64,000 nt of DNA from Apostichopus parvimensis (taxonomy: Eukaryota; Echinodermata; Holothuroidea; Aspidochirotida; Stichopodidae), in the NCBI GenBank assembly GCA_000934455.1, contig KN887070.1, positions 37,442-101,441 of the forward strand, read 5' to 3'. The notes under the pieces are model-generated. The model searched no databases. It was not told the origin of the DNA and saw nothing but the letters and a program-made list of their open reading frames with translations. Numbering within the stretch: position 1 is the stretch's first letter; each line of letters starts with the position of its first letter. The translations under genes and the position numbers were made by a program. Positions 33,383 to 47,600 of this stretch are shown here, piece after piece.

Positions 33383-33803
33383 TAAATAAAAAAAAATTAT
33401 CAAGTCCCACGCAACTCAGGAGATACCACTTAGTGTCGCTGCCATTTTTTTTGGTTTTTTTTTGTCCTTTTGAAAAAGTTTTTTAAAATTCATTGCATTG
33501 TATCATTGCAATCAATCCATACTTTTATGTACCTCTTGCGATCAGACGAAGGCAGGCAAATGCTTTGTCGCACACGGTACGGGGGAGTTCTACCGTTGGT
33601 AATCGATGCATGCTCTGTAGAGATCTGTTTGCAGAGGAACGAGCAAACCAAATCCAGTTAGAAGTGATACTGTGACAGTCTATTATTAAACACTGTGAAT
33701 GTCATTTTGTAGTCAATGTCTTCATGCTCGGGTCTTATAAAACACTGCTAACTATGGGTGCATTGTAAATTGGTGCTTATTACATTGTACATATGTATTT
33801 CAA

Positions 33804-33886
33804 TTGGGAGATGGGAAGGCGAAGGAGGTGGTGAGGGAAAGGAAGGGTTGAGGGAGAGGGAGGGGAAGGGAGAGGGGATGACCAGT
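33804..33886 (+). repeat. Homopurine GA-rich tract
   Basis: About 80 bases are nearly all G and A on the plus strand, with repeated GGGA and GAGG blocks, about 420 bases after the DCLK stop codon. In the mRNA it would be a purine-rich 3' UTR segment if transcription extends this far. Confidence 0.6.
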
Positions 33887-36412
33887 TGGGATATATTTTT
33901 AAGTGTTTCTAGTTCATCTTTGTATGATATTAGTCGAGATAGATAGTTCTATGTTCATGTACATTCCATTATAATTTATTCACGACCCCTCTTGAAACTT
34001 TGAGGAACAAAACAAAGAGGTAGATATTTTGTACTTTGTGAAAAAGTTTATAATTTTATGTTTATTCTTATGATTTAAACATGCTTTAAAAGCATATATG
34101 CCACACAGTAAAAAAAAACACCTTAATATTATTCTATGAATTAAAACCTTATAAAACCATTCAAAGGAAATAATACCTCAATGTCTGTAATTTTCAACAC
34201 AAAAAGCTATTCAGAAGGGGAATGTTTTAGTCATATATTATTCGCCTTGTTTTCTACAACATTATTACACATTATGGCAGGTTTGGTAGACTGCATTTTC
34301 TAACTATGTGTTCTGGTCACTTGATTGATTTTTAATATATAGTGTACTCAATAGGTACATCAACAAGGATGTAAAGGAGAATAGTCTGAAGTGTTAAGCC
34401 CCGACCATAGGGTGTTTGATATCCCGATGTGCAGTTTGTCAACCACGCATGACGCAGTACTGATAGTAGATAGCCTGCAAATACACTGTTACATTGAGGT
34501 AGTTCTTTCATGCAAATGGCTTGAAGAGAATTGCTCATATGCAAATTTCTGGGGACTATCTTTGACATGATTGTTGGACGAAAAGACATCACCCGCCCCC
34601 TAACAAAAAAATCATTGATATCTCTGTTGTTGTCGAATGTTATGACATTTGGGAAAGCCAATGGGTCTTTCAGGGAAATGCATATTGTTTTGGTCTAAAG
34701 CTATGAAAATCTTAGTCTAATGTAGGAACATGGAGCATTGTTGTTCTATGTGGAAAGCTGTCAGATTTTGAATTTCATTTATACAGACTATAATCTGAAA
34801 CCCCACTCTCACAGCTTACCCACTCTTACAGCCTAACTCATTATCTTAGAACTCTGTTATTATGGCTTTTGGAGTGAAGTCTGTTTTCTAATATGTTAAT
34901 AAATTTACATTTTTTGAGCAGAAGGAGAAAAAATAAATTAAAATTTGGGAGAAGTTCCTACTTTTCTTCTCACTACGATGGCATTACTTCCTATCCCCCA
35001 ATTTTATCAACGATGGTTTTTCTTCCTATCCCAATGTATCAAATGCTAAAACAGGGTAAAGTATCGCTTCCCACTATTATGACGGTTGACATGGTAAGGT
35101 AAAGGGCTGTCAGCTTTTGAAATGGGACACAATGAATGGTACAACTTGAGGATTCTACAAAATTAAATATGAAAAATACTTGATTTATGTCGAGTCATAA
35201 CTGACATATATTACAGTTTACATAATATATTTACCATACGGTTCACCATACAATTTTTGTTTTTTTATCTTCTTTCATAAATCAGCATAACATCGTCTGT
35301 CATAGAATGTAATAATTGCTGCAGTATGTGTTCACTAACTAACAGTTTCTGTGTAATAATCTCACCTGTTACCTAGCAACCAATTTGTATTCCGATGTAC
35401 TCTGTCACTCCTTTTATGAATGTATAAACACTCATATTGTATAAATTAAGATTTTTCTATCCGGTGTGGAGATTCGATGCAGGTGTCTATTTGCATAGCC
35501 CCTGGTGTTAGTTTTCACATTAAGGAATGTTTGATAACCGCAAATGCTTAAAGCAGAAAATAGTGTGCACTAAATCCTGCCTTTCAAATTGACTTTCTTA
35601 AACCTTGAGTAAACTACCATTTGTAGATATTATCACCTTGATGAAAAATATAATCTCTTGAGTGTGGTTGTTTAATTGTAAAGAGTTTGGTGGCAGGGTG
35701 GATGGATATCTATCTGTGAACTCAGTCAAATTATCATATATTTCTTGATATTGTTACTTCAAATCTGCATTTTGTAATTTTTCTATAAATTTTATCTAGA
35801 AATTTCAAGTACCTGTGAAATAATGATGAGAATTGCTGTACGACTGACGATGTCAATAATGATAATTGTTATTGATCTGTTAAAAAGAAAAATAATATAA
35901 TAATAAGTCCATTCGAGGATTCATTTGCACATATGAAAAGTGAAATGATATGTGTGAGACTAAGATGCTAGTGTACAGTATATCTTCAGTGTGAGAAGGT
36001 TAACTAAAGTCTCTTCTAACTTAGTATATATTGGAGTATAAACATGTTGGAAAGTCACTTTTACCATTGACAATACAATGTCGGAAATAAAGTCAAGCAA
36101 AGCAGTTGCAAAATGGAGAAACCAAAAAACTAATTCTGTGCTATATTTCAAGCCACTCATTTCGTACCACTCGAACTTACCAGGGACGAACATCCCAACA
36201 TACACGGTTGAAATCATGCAATGTTTCAGTGCCATTGTGAAGATGTTCCTGTAAAGATTTTTTATCAAAATCACACAAGATAAAGCTATGGTTTGGAGAG
36301 TGTATATGTACACTGTGCTTCTAATTAGGAATTTTCTCTGCTAGACTGCCTTTAGTAAAAAAGAATGACTTATGTAAACTGTGCATTTAAACCACACCTA
36401 ATCCAAAAACAA

Positions 36413-36500
36413 ATATATATATATATATATACATATATACACACATATATATATACACACATATATATATACACACATATACACATACACACACCACCAC
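36413..36500. repeat. TA/CA dinucleotide repeat
   Basis: An uninterrupted TA run passes into alternating ATATAC and CACACA blocks. It is a simple compound microsatellite. Confidence 0.85.
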
Positions 36501-37944
36501 AGAACAACACACACATACGTACCATATAAGCTGTAAACTGTGCATTTAACCAGACCTAATCAAAACACAAAAACATATAGATACACACTTCCACAGAACA
36601 GCACACAGCTATGTACCACATGAGCTGTAAACTACGTAACCCACAAATGAACCTAATTAGTTTCTTGTTACTTTTATAAAAGGAAATTTGTTGACAAAGA
36701 TACATGTACCACTGGAAAAACTTTGTTCTCCCTTTGTTATTTGATAGCACTTTTAGAAAGTCACTAAAATACTCACGTGTTTTGTTCTCCAAATATAAAA
36801 ATACTTTATAAAATTTATGTATGTGTGCTATATGTAAATCAAACATACCTTAAAGTTACACATTACACACAAATGCATATCATGTATCCCACACGTAAAC
36901 TACACATTGCAGAAGACATATATAACAGGTTTATGAATAGCACACACATAATTTACACACAACCCACAAATACAAAGCACACAACCCATACAAATTTCTA
37001 TACATATACACATTACAGAAAACATACAAAATCAGATCTACACATATGTAGTACAAATCCACACATAACACACACTACACATATACATAATATACATACA
37101 ACCCACAAACTATTTGATACATGACTGTGATGGTGACAAATGCTTGTACTGATGGAATCATAAAATGTATATATCTGTTAATTCAATGTATATATAGGTC
37201 TGTTAATTCAAGTTTCACATTTTTAATGACAGTACTAATGAACTAATGATATGTGTGATTCGTAATTCTATAAGTCCAAACAATACAACGTTTATTGTGG
37301 CAAGAAAAGTAATAAATTCAATACACATCTTGTATATTCATTTCTTCTTTGTTATATTTTATTAAAATGAGTCCACCCAGTCATTTTATCTTCTCTGATG
37401 TGAATCAAACATTCCAACAAAGAAAAAGAAAAAAACAAAATACATCTCATAATTTATCTCTCGCTTTTATTATTTCTCATTGAAAATAGAAAGCACACTT
37501 TACACTTTTCAGATATATTTAATAAACTTCTCAACTTGATTATGAAACCTTGGTAGAAGTGTTTCTAGGGATTATTCATAAATTAAACCTCATTAGTTTC
37601 TTGTAAACTCTGCAAAAGGAAATTTTCTGACAATGATTTGTACCCCCCTCCCCCCCAAAAAAGATTCCCTCTTTGTTATCTAAGAGCACTTCCAAATAAA
37701 TCACTAAATACCCATGTGTCTTGTTCTCTGTATACTTGATATTCTCTTGAATTTTCCTTACGTAGATTTCCGAAGATTATAGTCGTCCAAATTGTTACCC
37801 AACATCGAAGATGGTTAGACCAACTCATTTCCGAAGTGGAGTAAAAATTAACTTTTATAAAGATTAAGTGGAAGAGACAGTGATGTGCTTGAGTAACTTC
37901 ATTTTGTTAAAATTTGTAGAAAAATTGGCCTTCATTTGTATTTA

Positions 37945-38235
37945 GTCCAATCCATGAAGTGTTCATCTAAGTAAGATCAAATTGATAACATGCCTTAATC
38001 TGTCTTTAGTCAAACCTATGAAAAGTTCATCTAAGTAAGATCAAATTAAAAACATGCCATAAATTGTATTTAGTCAAACCTATGAAGTGTTCTGAATAGA
38101 TCAACTTAAAAACATGCCTTATTTTATAATTAGTCAAACAACCACAGGGTGTTCATCTAAATGAGGTCACACATTAAAAACATGCCTCAATTTGTAATCA
38201 GTCAAACCCACAGACCTAAATTAGGTCATATTAAT
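37945..38235. repeat. Minisatellite of about 63 bp, four to five units
   Basis: Successive diverged units share TAGTCAAACC..., GTTCATCTAA and AAAACATGCC. It lies within the probable DHX30 3' flank. Confidence 0.75.
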
Positions 38236-38529
38236 AACGTTTTAGATATTTTCATCAAATGAGTGCTAATACTCTGCATTAATTTATGACCCCATTTGGT
38301 GTATAGATTCTGTTATTCCAACAGACTACTATTTTACTATTAATCACATCCAAATAGCAGCAATTGTCAACATTTTGTCTATGTTATTTCAAATAATGAA
38401 AATATAAAAAATAAAAATGAAGATATTAAGCTGCATAGTAGTTATGGGAATTGATGTTTAAGTTAATATCAGCATCAAACAAAAATATTGTACTTTTCAG
38501 CTTGATATAAAATTTGTATCCCTTTGGTA

Positions 38530-38535
38530 TTTATT
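38530..38535 (-). terminator. Candidate poly(A) signal of DHX30
   Basis: TTTATT on the plus strand reads AATAAA on the minus strand, about 120 bases after the DHX30 stop. It is plausible by position only. Confidence 0.3.
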
Positions 38536-38653
38536 TTAATGGATTAAAGTTGTTAAAAGATTTCATTTTCTGTATGGTTATTAATAATATCTGCTGATAG
38601 TTTAGATTTAGCGATAAAACGTGACCACATCCAGGTATGTTCGATAGTCTAGC

Positions 38654-41600
38654 TCATGTCGCTGGTAAACGACCTGTGATATGACTAACTTGTTTTTTCC
38701 CTGTCGGAGACATGAATAGGTCTTGTTTAGTGCTAAGTACGTCACAAAGTATGTTGAGGAGAGCTGTGTGTCTGCTGTACATGGCTGGCGTCTAAAGAAA
38801 TAACGGAAATTTAAAAAAATTGTGTCTCTTGAATGAGTAGCATGTGTTTTGTGGATGACAAAAGCTAACCCAAAGTTTAATATATACTTAGAACAACAAA
38901 TTAGATAATAAGCTGTGTTTGTGTTCGCTTACAAAGGTGACCAATTTACAACGTGACCTTCATTCGTGTTCATCAGTGAAACATCTGCTTTGCCTATTCT
39001 TGTAAAAACCAATGTTTCTGTGTTTCCTTGGAAGTTATAGAAGGCATGATGTTGGATTGCGATCCCGTTTACTCATACGCTGAAAACTCAAATAAAATCA
39101 CCACAAAGACTTGCCAAAGTTGAACAAAACTGTTTGGATTGGCAGTGTGCCATCTGTGTCCCACTCCTCATATAGCTAGTATTTCAACCAAAACTCAATT
39201 TTTGGGGAAAACAAACTGAAATTCACAGTTTAATTGCCACAATTACAGACTCATTATGTCCAATAATGCTGTTCCATTGTTCACACAAATTTTGATTCCT
39301 GTCCTGTCAGCCTATTACATCATTCATTACTGACAATAGGTAGCCTACACCACAATACTACAAAAGGGACACTTTCTTCCATTTGTGTTCTTTCTCAAAC
39401 AAAGAGTAAATCACAAACTCACTAGCACTCACAGGTCAGGTGGTTGTGGCCATAACTAATGCAACCAACATTTCCCGAATGACTGGCTCACTCTTTTGCG
39501 CAAGAACTGAGCTCATTTGCGCAAAAAGACATATCTCACTGTACACTTGCACCTACCAGCTGCAGAAGAGGTAGTAGGTGGCTAGCTAGGCTAATTTCAT
39601 TTGTCAACTTCGAGTTCATAATAAAATGCATATTTGGAATTTTAAAAAAAAAAAATGTAAAAATTGAAAATTTATGAAAATGATTTTCTATGAGATATTA
39701 CTCACCATATCTGCTCGGTAGTCCAACCCTAACGAGTCATCAACCATTCCCTTGATGTCTTTCCTTAATTTCATGAGGACCATCGCGGTGTCTTTCGTTG
39801 CGTAGAAGGACCCGATGGTCTTAGAACCGGCGTCGGCCACCACGATCCTCATCATTTCCGACCAATCCTCCGCAGACCAATTTTCGTTCGTGTCGAGGAC
39901 TCTTTCTATTTCTGGATAAAAGTGAAATTTTTATGCATTTTTCGGGCGATTTACAAATTCTATCATCTGTTATTACTCAAGCACCACCTGGTTATGAAGA
40001 AGAATCGTGCTGTATAATTCCAATGGACAAGAGACACTTATAAAAGAGAAAAAAAAAGGGCACTGAAGGATCTTACAGAATGAATGAACCTATTTAAGGT
40101 ATTTTGAAATGAAAAGTAAAATCTGTTTGATTATACAGTGGGATTAATACTATAATACTGTGTATTAATAAGTGTGTATGACGTTATCATTGCAAGGCAA
40201 GCGATTAGGTGCATTTAACAGTACTTACTATGATACACTGAATGATAAAATGCACCACCCCCCTCCTCCTCCCCCCCCCATGGTGGTGCAGAATAAAAGG
40301 TTATGACATGATTGTAGCTGCTGAGAAGACTACACCCACCTTGTGCAGAAGGAACTTTACAATAGACCACTTGGTTACTGAAGCAGATGAGGGCCAGAGG
40401 ATGGACCATGGATGTATCGTGGATGAATATCTCCCCGGATTGCATCTGTCGAATCAAGCAGAGAGACGAAGATAGCTTTGCGGGTGGTAAAGAGAAGGAA
40501 GGAGTCAAGAAATCATTCCCAGGGCTAGATTGGGAATCGGATCCCCCGTGTAGCTTTACGTACGGAAATTTTTACACAAGAACTGTTCCTCCCATCACTT
40601 TCTAATATGTTATTTCATCACAGGTGCCATGGGTGAATAGACTAACCTTGCTGAAGTAAGTAAACCATCTGCTTGGAAACGACTTCTCTGCGGCGTTGAC
40701 TGATTTACGGCTTAAAAGAAGCCTGGGAGAGTTGCTGTAGAGAAGAGCAGTAGATATTTCTCTTAACATTATGTGGCTTTATTGAAGACGGAGTAAAGAG
40801 TAATTTTTCATATGCCAGAGTGCATTTCATCTTCGATATTATTCAGAACTCTAACTTAGTGTGGTCGGACCACAAATATATCTGGCAATCCATGAGCTAG
40901 TAGCCCTATTTGGTGACAGTCCTTTGTGACCTTTGTGACACACACAAAACTTCCAACTTTCAAATAAGTTGATTTGTGTGTGACACTGCTGTGTGACCTT
41001 CGTACTAACAGCCACTGACAAGTGCAGCATTCAAAAGTTAAATAAACCCTTTTGTGAAAATCTTGAATTATGTGGCTGAAATCTATTGATCAATCTGTTC
41101 ACCGAATAGAGAGATAATAACGATCTGATTGGAGACCACAGCTTCAAGAACCAAAAATGGTTTCATCCCGTTCGTCATAGGCGCGTCAAAGAGATTTCTT
41201 TAAAATTACGTTTACTGGAGGACGTCTTGGAATCGACCCTAGAAACAGTTTAGTTTAAACAATCAAACTCAATCCCCAGGGCTATTCCTTCTTGATGGCT
41301 TAAATAAAGAGCATTTGATAGCGATAAAAATGGGAATTTTATGTATATATTTTGCACTGTGTTCCTTAAAGTCGAATGCTGATGAATATGCGATAACGAC
41401 TATTGCTGTCCATCTTATTTTTACGATCTACGGAGCTTTTAGCATGTTTGCATGTTATCCACTGTTGCTTCACGATCTGTGTTGAAAGCTTCACATGAAG
41501 GGGTCACCATCATCATGAGGCAAAATGCTATCACTCAATTTACAAATCAAATTATAAATGCATTTAAAAAAACGGTCAAAAAACAATATAAGTATGAAAA

Positions 41601-44600
41601 TTTTATTCCATATATATTTTATGCTTTACTGGACCTTCAGATTAAATCTGTCAGACCTTAACAATTTTCCCAAATCTGTGATGATCTTTTTCACTTATTA
41701 AAGGACACTTGAATCAATATTGGTTATCACTTTAAATACCTCTAGAAATCATACATTTCCTTTCCTTCCCTCTCTTAAGTTGAAACCTAACCTTCCACAT
41801 CGAAACACCGTTCTGACCGTAAAGGTAAAGCTATGGTCAGTAAATTATGTTTGAATTGTGTGCAATTTTGTGTCTTTGTTTCAGGGGTTTCCAGATCAAT
41901 TATTTTTACAGCAAATATGCAACACTTACTGATCCCTGAAGGAGATTTTTCTCAGATGGAGCTTCCGCTGCTCAAACTTCCCAAGAGTAGCTTTCACGAC
42001 GTTTGAGAAGAACGACCTCAGGAGGACCCCCTACACAGTGGGTAAATATAAAAATGGTTGAAATGATGGATTTAATGAACTTTCCTGCTAAAATAAGGTA
42101 TTGTGCTTGTCAACTGCCAAACCTTTTATAAAAATGATAACGCTGATGAATTTTCATAATCTTGCCTTGTGCAAGCATCTTGTTTAACAGTGAACCCATA
42201 AATATCCTCTATATGGGTTGAATATATAGAAACTAAGTTTCTCTGTTTAATATTCACCTTGGTCAATTCCTCGTCATCAAAGTCACTAGAGGAGTCACAC
42301 TCCATCAAGCAATCTTTAGCCGAGACAAGCAAACCAGCCTCTTCGAGATTCTCAGCAAACTGTTGGCGTAGACCTGCCAAGAGGGGAAAAAAGAACAGTT
42401 CAATGCACGATAAATCTATATCTTTGATCATATAAAGACAATTAGTTCCAAAATATAGAGCGGTACTAAGTACTGTACATAGAACTATACATAGGAATGT
42501 ACACAGTATTGTACGCGGTACTCTACACGGTACTGTACATAGTACTGCACACTGTATTTAACATAGTACTTACACAGTACTGTACATAGTACTGCACACA
42601 TTATTTTACATAGTACTTACACAGTACTGTACTTAGTACTATACATAGGAATGTACACAGTATTGTACGCGGTACTCTACACGTTACTGTTCATAGTACG
42701 GCACACAGTATTTTACATAGTACTTACACAGTACTGTACATAGTACTGCACACAGTATTTTACTTAGTACTTACAAGTACTGTACATAGTACTGTACACA
42801 GTATTAAACATAGTACTTACACAGTACTGTACATAGTACTGCACACATTATTTTACATAGTACTTACACAGTACTGTACATAGTACTGTACACAGTATTA
42901 AACATAGTGCTTACACAATACTGTACATAGTACTGCAAACAGTATTTTACATAGTACTTACACGGTACTTTACATAGTACTGCACACAGTATTAAACATA
43001 GTACTTACACGGTACTGTACATTGTACTGCACACAGTATTTAACATAGTACTTACACAGTACTGTACATAGTACTGTACACAGTATTTTACATAGTACTT
43101 ACACCGTACTTTACATAGTACTGCACACAGTATTTTATATAGTACTTACACGGTACTGTACATAGTACTGTACACAGTATTTTACATAGTACTTACACGG
43201 TACTGTACATAGTACTGTACACAGTATTAAACATAGTACTTACACAATACTGTACATAGTACTTCACACAGTATTTTACATAGTACTTTCAGAGTACTGT
43301 ACATAGTACTGTACACAGTATTTTACATAGTACTTACACCGTACTTTACATAGTACTGCACACATTATTTTACATAGTACTTACACAGTACTGTACATAG
43401 TACTGTACACAGTATTAAACATAGTACTTACACAATACTGTACATAGTACTGCAAACAATATTTTACATAGTACTTACACGGTACTGTACATAGTACTGC
43501 ACACAGTATTAAACATAGTACTTACACGGTACTGTACATAGTACTGCACACAGTATTTAACATAGTACTTACACAGTACTGTACATAGTACTGTACACAG
43601 TATTTTATAGTACTTACACGGTACTGTACATAGTACCGCACACAGTATTAAACATAGTACTTACACGGTACTGTACATAGTACTGCACACAGTATTTAAC
43701 ATAGTACTTACACAGTACTGTACATAGTACTGTACACAGTATTTTACATAGTTCTTACACCGTACTTTACATAGTACTGCACAAAGTATTTTACATAGTA
43801 CTTACACGGTACTGTACATAGTACTGTACACAGTATTAAACATAGTACTTACACAGTACTGTACATAGTACTGTACACAGTATTTTACATAGTACTTACA
43901 CCGTACTTTACATAGTACTGCACACATTATTTTACATAGTACTTACACGGTACTGTACATAGTACTGCACACAGTATTAAACATAGTACTTACACGGTAC
44001 TGTACATAGTACTGTACACAGTATTAAACATAGTACTTACACAATACTGTACATAGTACTGCACACAGTATTTAACATAGTACTTACACGGTACTGTACA
44101 TAGTACTGCACACAGTATTTAACATAGTACTTACACAGTACTGTACATAGTACTGTACACAGTATTTTACATAGTTCTTACACCGTACTGTACATAGTAC
44201 TGCACACATTATTTTACATAGTACTTACACGGTACTGTACATAGTACTGTACACAGTATTTTACATAGTACTTACACGGTACTGTACATAGTACTGTACA
44301 CAGTATTTTACATAGTACTTACACAGTACTTTACATAGTACTATACATAGTATTGTACATAGTACTGTTCACGGTACTGTACATAGTTCCAAAATATAGA
44401 GTACTGTACATAGTACTGTACACAGTATTTTACATAGTACTTACACAGTACTTTACATAGTACTATACATAGTATTGTACATAGTACTGTTCACGGTACT
44501 GTACATAGTACTGTACATAGTGCAATTCATACTAGTTTGCATATTTCTGTTCATACAACTATCCTTGACATAGTTCAATGCTGTCCCTTACTATACTGTG

Positions 44601-47600
44601 ACATACATTTTTTGGAGGCCAGTAAAATTCTATAAAAATATATCTATATTTTTTTTTATAGAATATTCACAAAAAAAGACCGCTGAAGTGCAATGAATGA
44701 TACCACTAGATCTTCCAGCAATATTGCAACAAATCTGCCGGGTCATTGAAACTTTGATCATCCAACAGTGAATTCTGTTTGTAAAAAAAAATTGCAAATT
44801 GTTGAGGGGATACCTTTAATGAAGTACATGGTCGGTCTGTGTATCAGGTGTACATCTTCAAAGTTGCCTGCCGTTTCTCGCCCGTCTCTCGTTGCTCCCA
44901 GCCATTGGTTAAACAGATTGACGGCCGTTAAGTGATCGCTGTAGCTCCTGTCAGAAAAACTTTTCTTGACCTGAAAATGACGCCAATAAAATAAATCGCC
45001 AGTTAATCAGTGTATGAAGGTTTACACAACCTTGTTGCGTTTCATAACTGAAACGATACGAGCCCCAGTTTTCAACAGCGAATTTATTAAAATATCAACA
45101 GTGATTATGCATACTCGAACCATAACGAACAGCCAGTTGTTACATTTTTGCCAGTGCTAATAGCACTCTATACTGGCCTCTTATGTTATGCTCCAAACAC
45201 TCGTACTGACAGTATGAACCTAACCATACTGTGAACTGTACTGTACTGTGAACTGACAGTATGCACAGTTCCTAATCCTTTGTCTTCTGCATGATGCATG
45301 AATATTCATACTACGCATACTGTCAGTACAGACTGCTATGGGAAACTGTTCACCATAAATTAATCATGAGTTTAGTGATAATGGTTGGTTGGGTTTTACT
45401 AAAAACTAAACTATATTTTTACCTTCATAACGGCTGGTCTGTTCTCCATGCTATCTCTGAAGGGTTCCCTGCTACTGAGTCTTGAGGCAATGGTTAACAC
45501 TGAACTGACACATCTAACAGACAAAAACAGAACAGTTTCTTTGAAAGTATCGAGTCAAATGTTAGTAGCCTTGAGTTTCGATCTGGCAACCCTGATGACT
45601 GTTATCATTGCGATAAATGATTTATCCATTGTAAAATATGACCCGTAGCCATGTACTAGAGCTCTTGAAAAATATGAACACACAGTACTGCTGTACCCAC
45701 CATACGACATTGTACATAAATACATTTGAGTTTTTCATGCATCTAACACACATCTAACACACACATCTAACACACACATACATGCATATATATCTAACAC
45801 ACACGACCCCCGATGGTTCACTGTGTTACTCAAGCATCACGATGTAATGTTTGATAGATAATCACTGTCAATCACTTCTCTGGAAGGAGAGCAATAAAGA
45901 ATGTGATGAGAAATCACCTCTGGTCTTTACTTATAGAATGGTTAAAGTCGGTGGGAACCTTCAGCGTTTCCGTAGAGGGCGCTGTCATAGCGGTCCTAAC
46001 AGTGCTGCAGATACCGCTCTGGGTCCAATTGCATGTGATCTTTACCTGTTTACAGATCTCCAAAAGTTGTGTTTAGCACGGGAACGTACAGTATGTCAAT
46101 CTGGGTGCTATTCGTCAAAATGTGTTTAAAAAGATCTCGCCTTCAATAATTATGAGAAGAGTTGCATAAGTCCAGTACATTCCATTTCGGAGACTTGGAT
46201 ACAAGTTTACTGACGCTCAAAGCTTAAACTCAGTTTAGCGGATGGGACTGAAAATGCTTCAAAGAAGCTTTCTGATTGGGTGACGACCAGATGTGTGTAG
46301 CTACGTTGGGCAACATTTCATTGCTAACATGTGCTATTTATGAGTTGTAAAACCTGTATGTTAGTTAGATATATATATCACACTATGTTTGATTTAGGGG
46401 ATGTGCAGGTAGTTTGGACAAAATGACCATCAGAGAATCCTAAAAGGAATTTTGAGTGACTTCATAGACTGCAGCTTGTCGAGTTCCGCAACACTAGAGA
46501 AGACCAATATGACAGTGCCCCTCTATTGGACATGGCTGTCAAATTTTACATTTAAATTAATTGCCAATCTACAACAACGGTGAGCGACTTGTAGGATCCT
46601 TCATTCGTTGTACAAGGAAAAGACTTGGGAGTATTTTCAAACAAGAGTTTGATGATAATGACTGCAAATGACCTTTGACCTCTGAACATTACCGTTCTGA
46701 ACATTATCCGTACTGTAAAAGTATCTCTACAGACCTCAACCTTCTTTGTTTTTATTGATTTTCTTTTAAGTTTATAAATGTAATGTGTTTTTTAAATTTA
46801 TTTATTCCTAAACTTCCTATATCTATAAATTGTTTGGAATGCATACTGAAATAAATCAAATTGAGTCGAAATGAACTGAAGTGACAGAAACTTGAAGCTG
46901 CTAAAAGAGGTAATAGGGTTTTAGGTATGATCAAGAGGAACTTCAGTTTTCTGAAACAGGACATCGTAGTTAGGCTTTATAAGCAGTTAGTTAGGCCTCA
47001 TCTGGAGTATGCTGTGCAGGCTTGGAACCCATATTTTGCTAAGGATAAGGAAGTACGAAAAGGTCCAGAGGAGGGCTACTAGAATGATTAGTTCCTTACT
47101 ATAGGCGGTTATAGAGTGTTCCTTATTATAGGCGGTTACAACTGTTGAATCTCACCACACTGGAGCTTAGGAGGTTACATGGGGACTTGATCCAGGTTTT
47201 CAAGATTGTGTATGGTTTCGACAATTTATCCTTTACTGACTTTTTCATGTTTTCGAACAGTAGTTGTACCAGAGGTCATTGTCCTAAACTCCAAAAGTCA
47301 CATAGTAGGATTAATATTCAGCATAACTTTTTTTTTTAATAGGGTTGTGAATGAGTGGAACAGTTTGCCTGAGAAAGTTGTACTTGCAAGTAGTGTGAAT
47401 GGGTTTAAGAATGCTTTGGACAAGCACTTTAAGCATTGTAATTGGGTCTGAGCATTTGTGTCTTCAGTTTTTTCCCCTCCTATTGGGTCCTTGATGGAGA
47501 CTTGAGTTTCCCTCCTGTTCTTTTTTTTCTACTAAACTAAACTAAACTACAGTTACTGACCATTTCTGTTCCCAACCTGCATTTCATCACCATGTTGCAA

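Larger units (their letters stand above)
33383..38653. other. Spacer between the convergent DCLK and DHX30 genes
   Basis: This holds the 3' untranslated regions of both genes. It includes a purine-rich tract at 33804-33886, a TA/CA dinucleotide region near 36413-36500, a cryptically CA-rich stretch at 36840-37115 and a minisatellite at 37945-38235. The frames here are low-complexity or unsupported. Confidence 0.5.

Noticed and set aside
35960-36313. Minus-strand 117-residue hydrophobic frame
   Set aside because: AT-rich spacer, no family resemblance, and no supporting splice or codon signals.
36777-37124. 115-residue Thr/His-rich frame
   Set aside because: Low-complexity CA-rich sequence gives the frame; there is no family or splice evidence.
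42456-44525. Regular repeats that might suggest a CRISPR array
   Set aside because: The spacers are themselves copies of the repeat unit, the setting is a eukaryotic intron, and there are no cas genes. It is a tandem satellite-like array.
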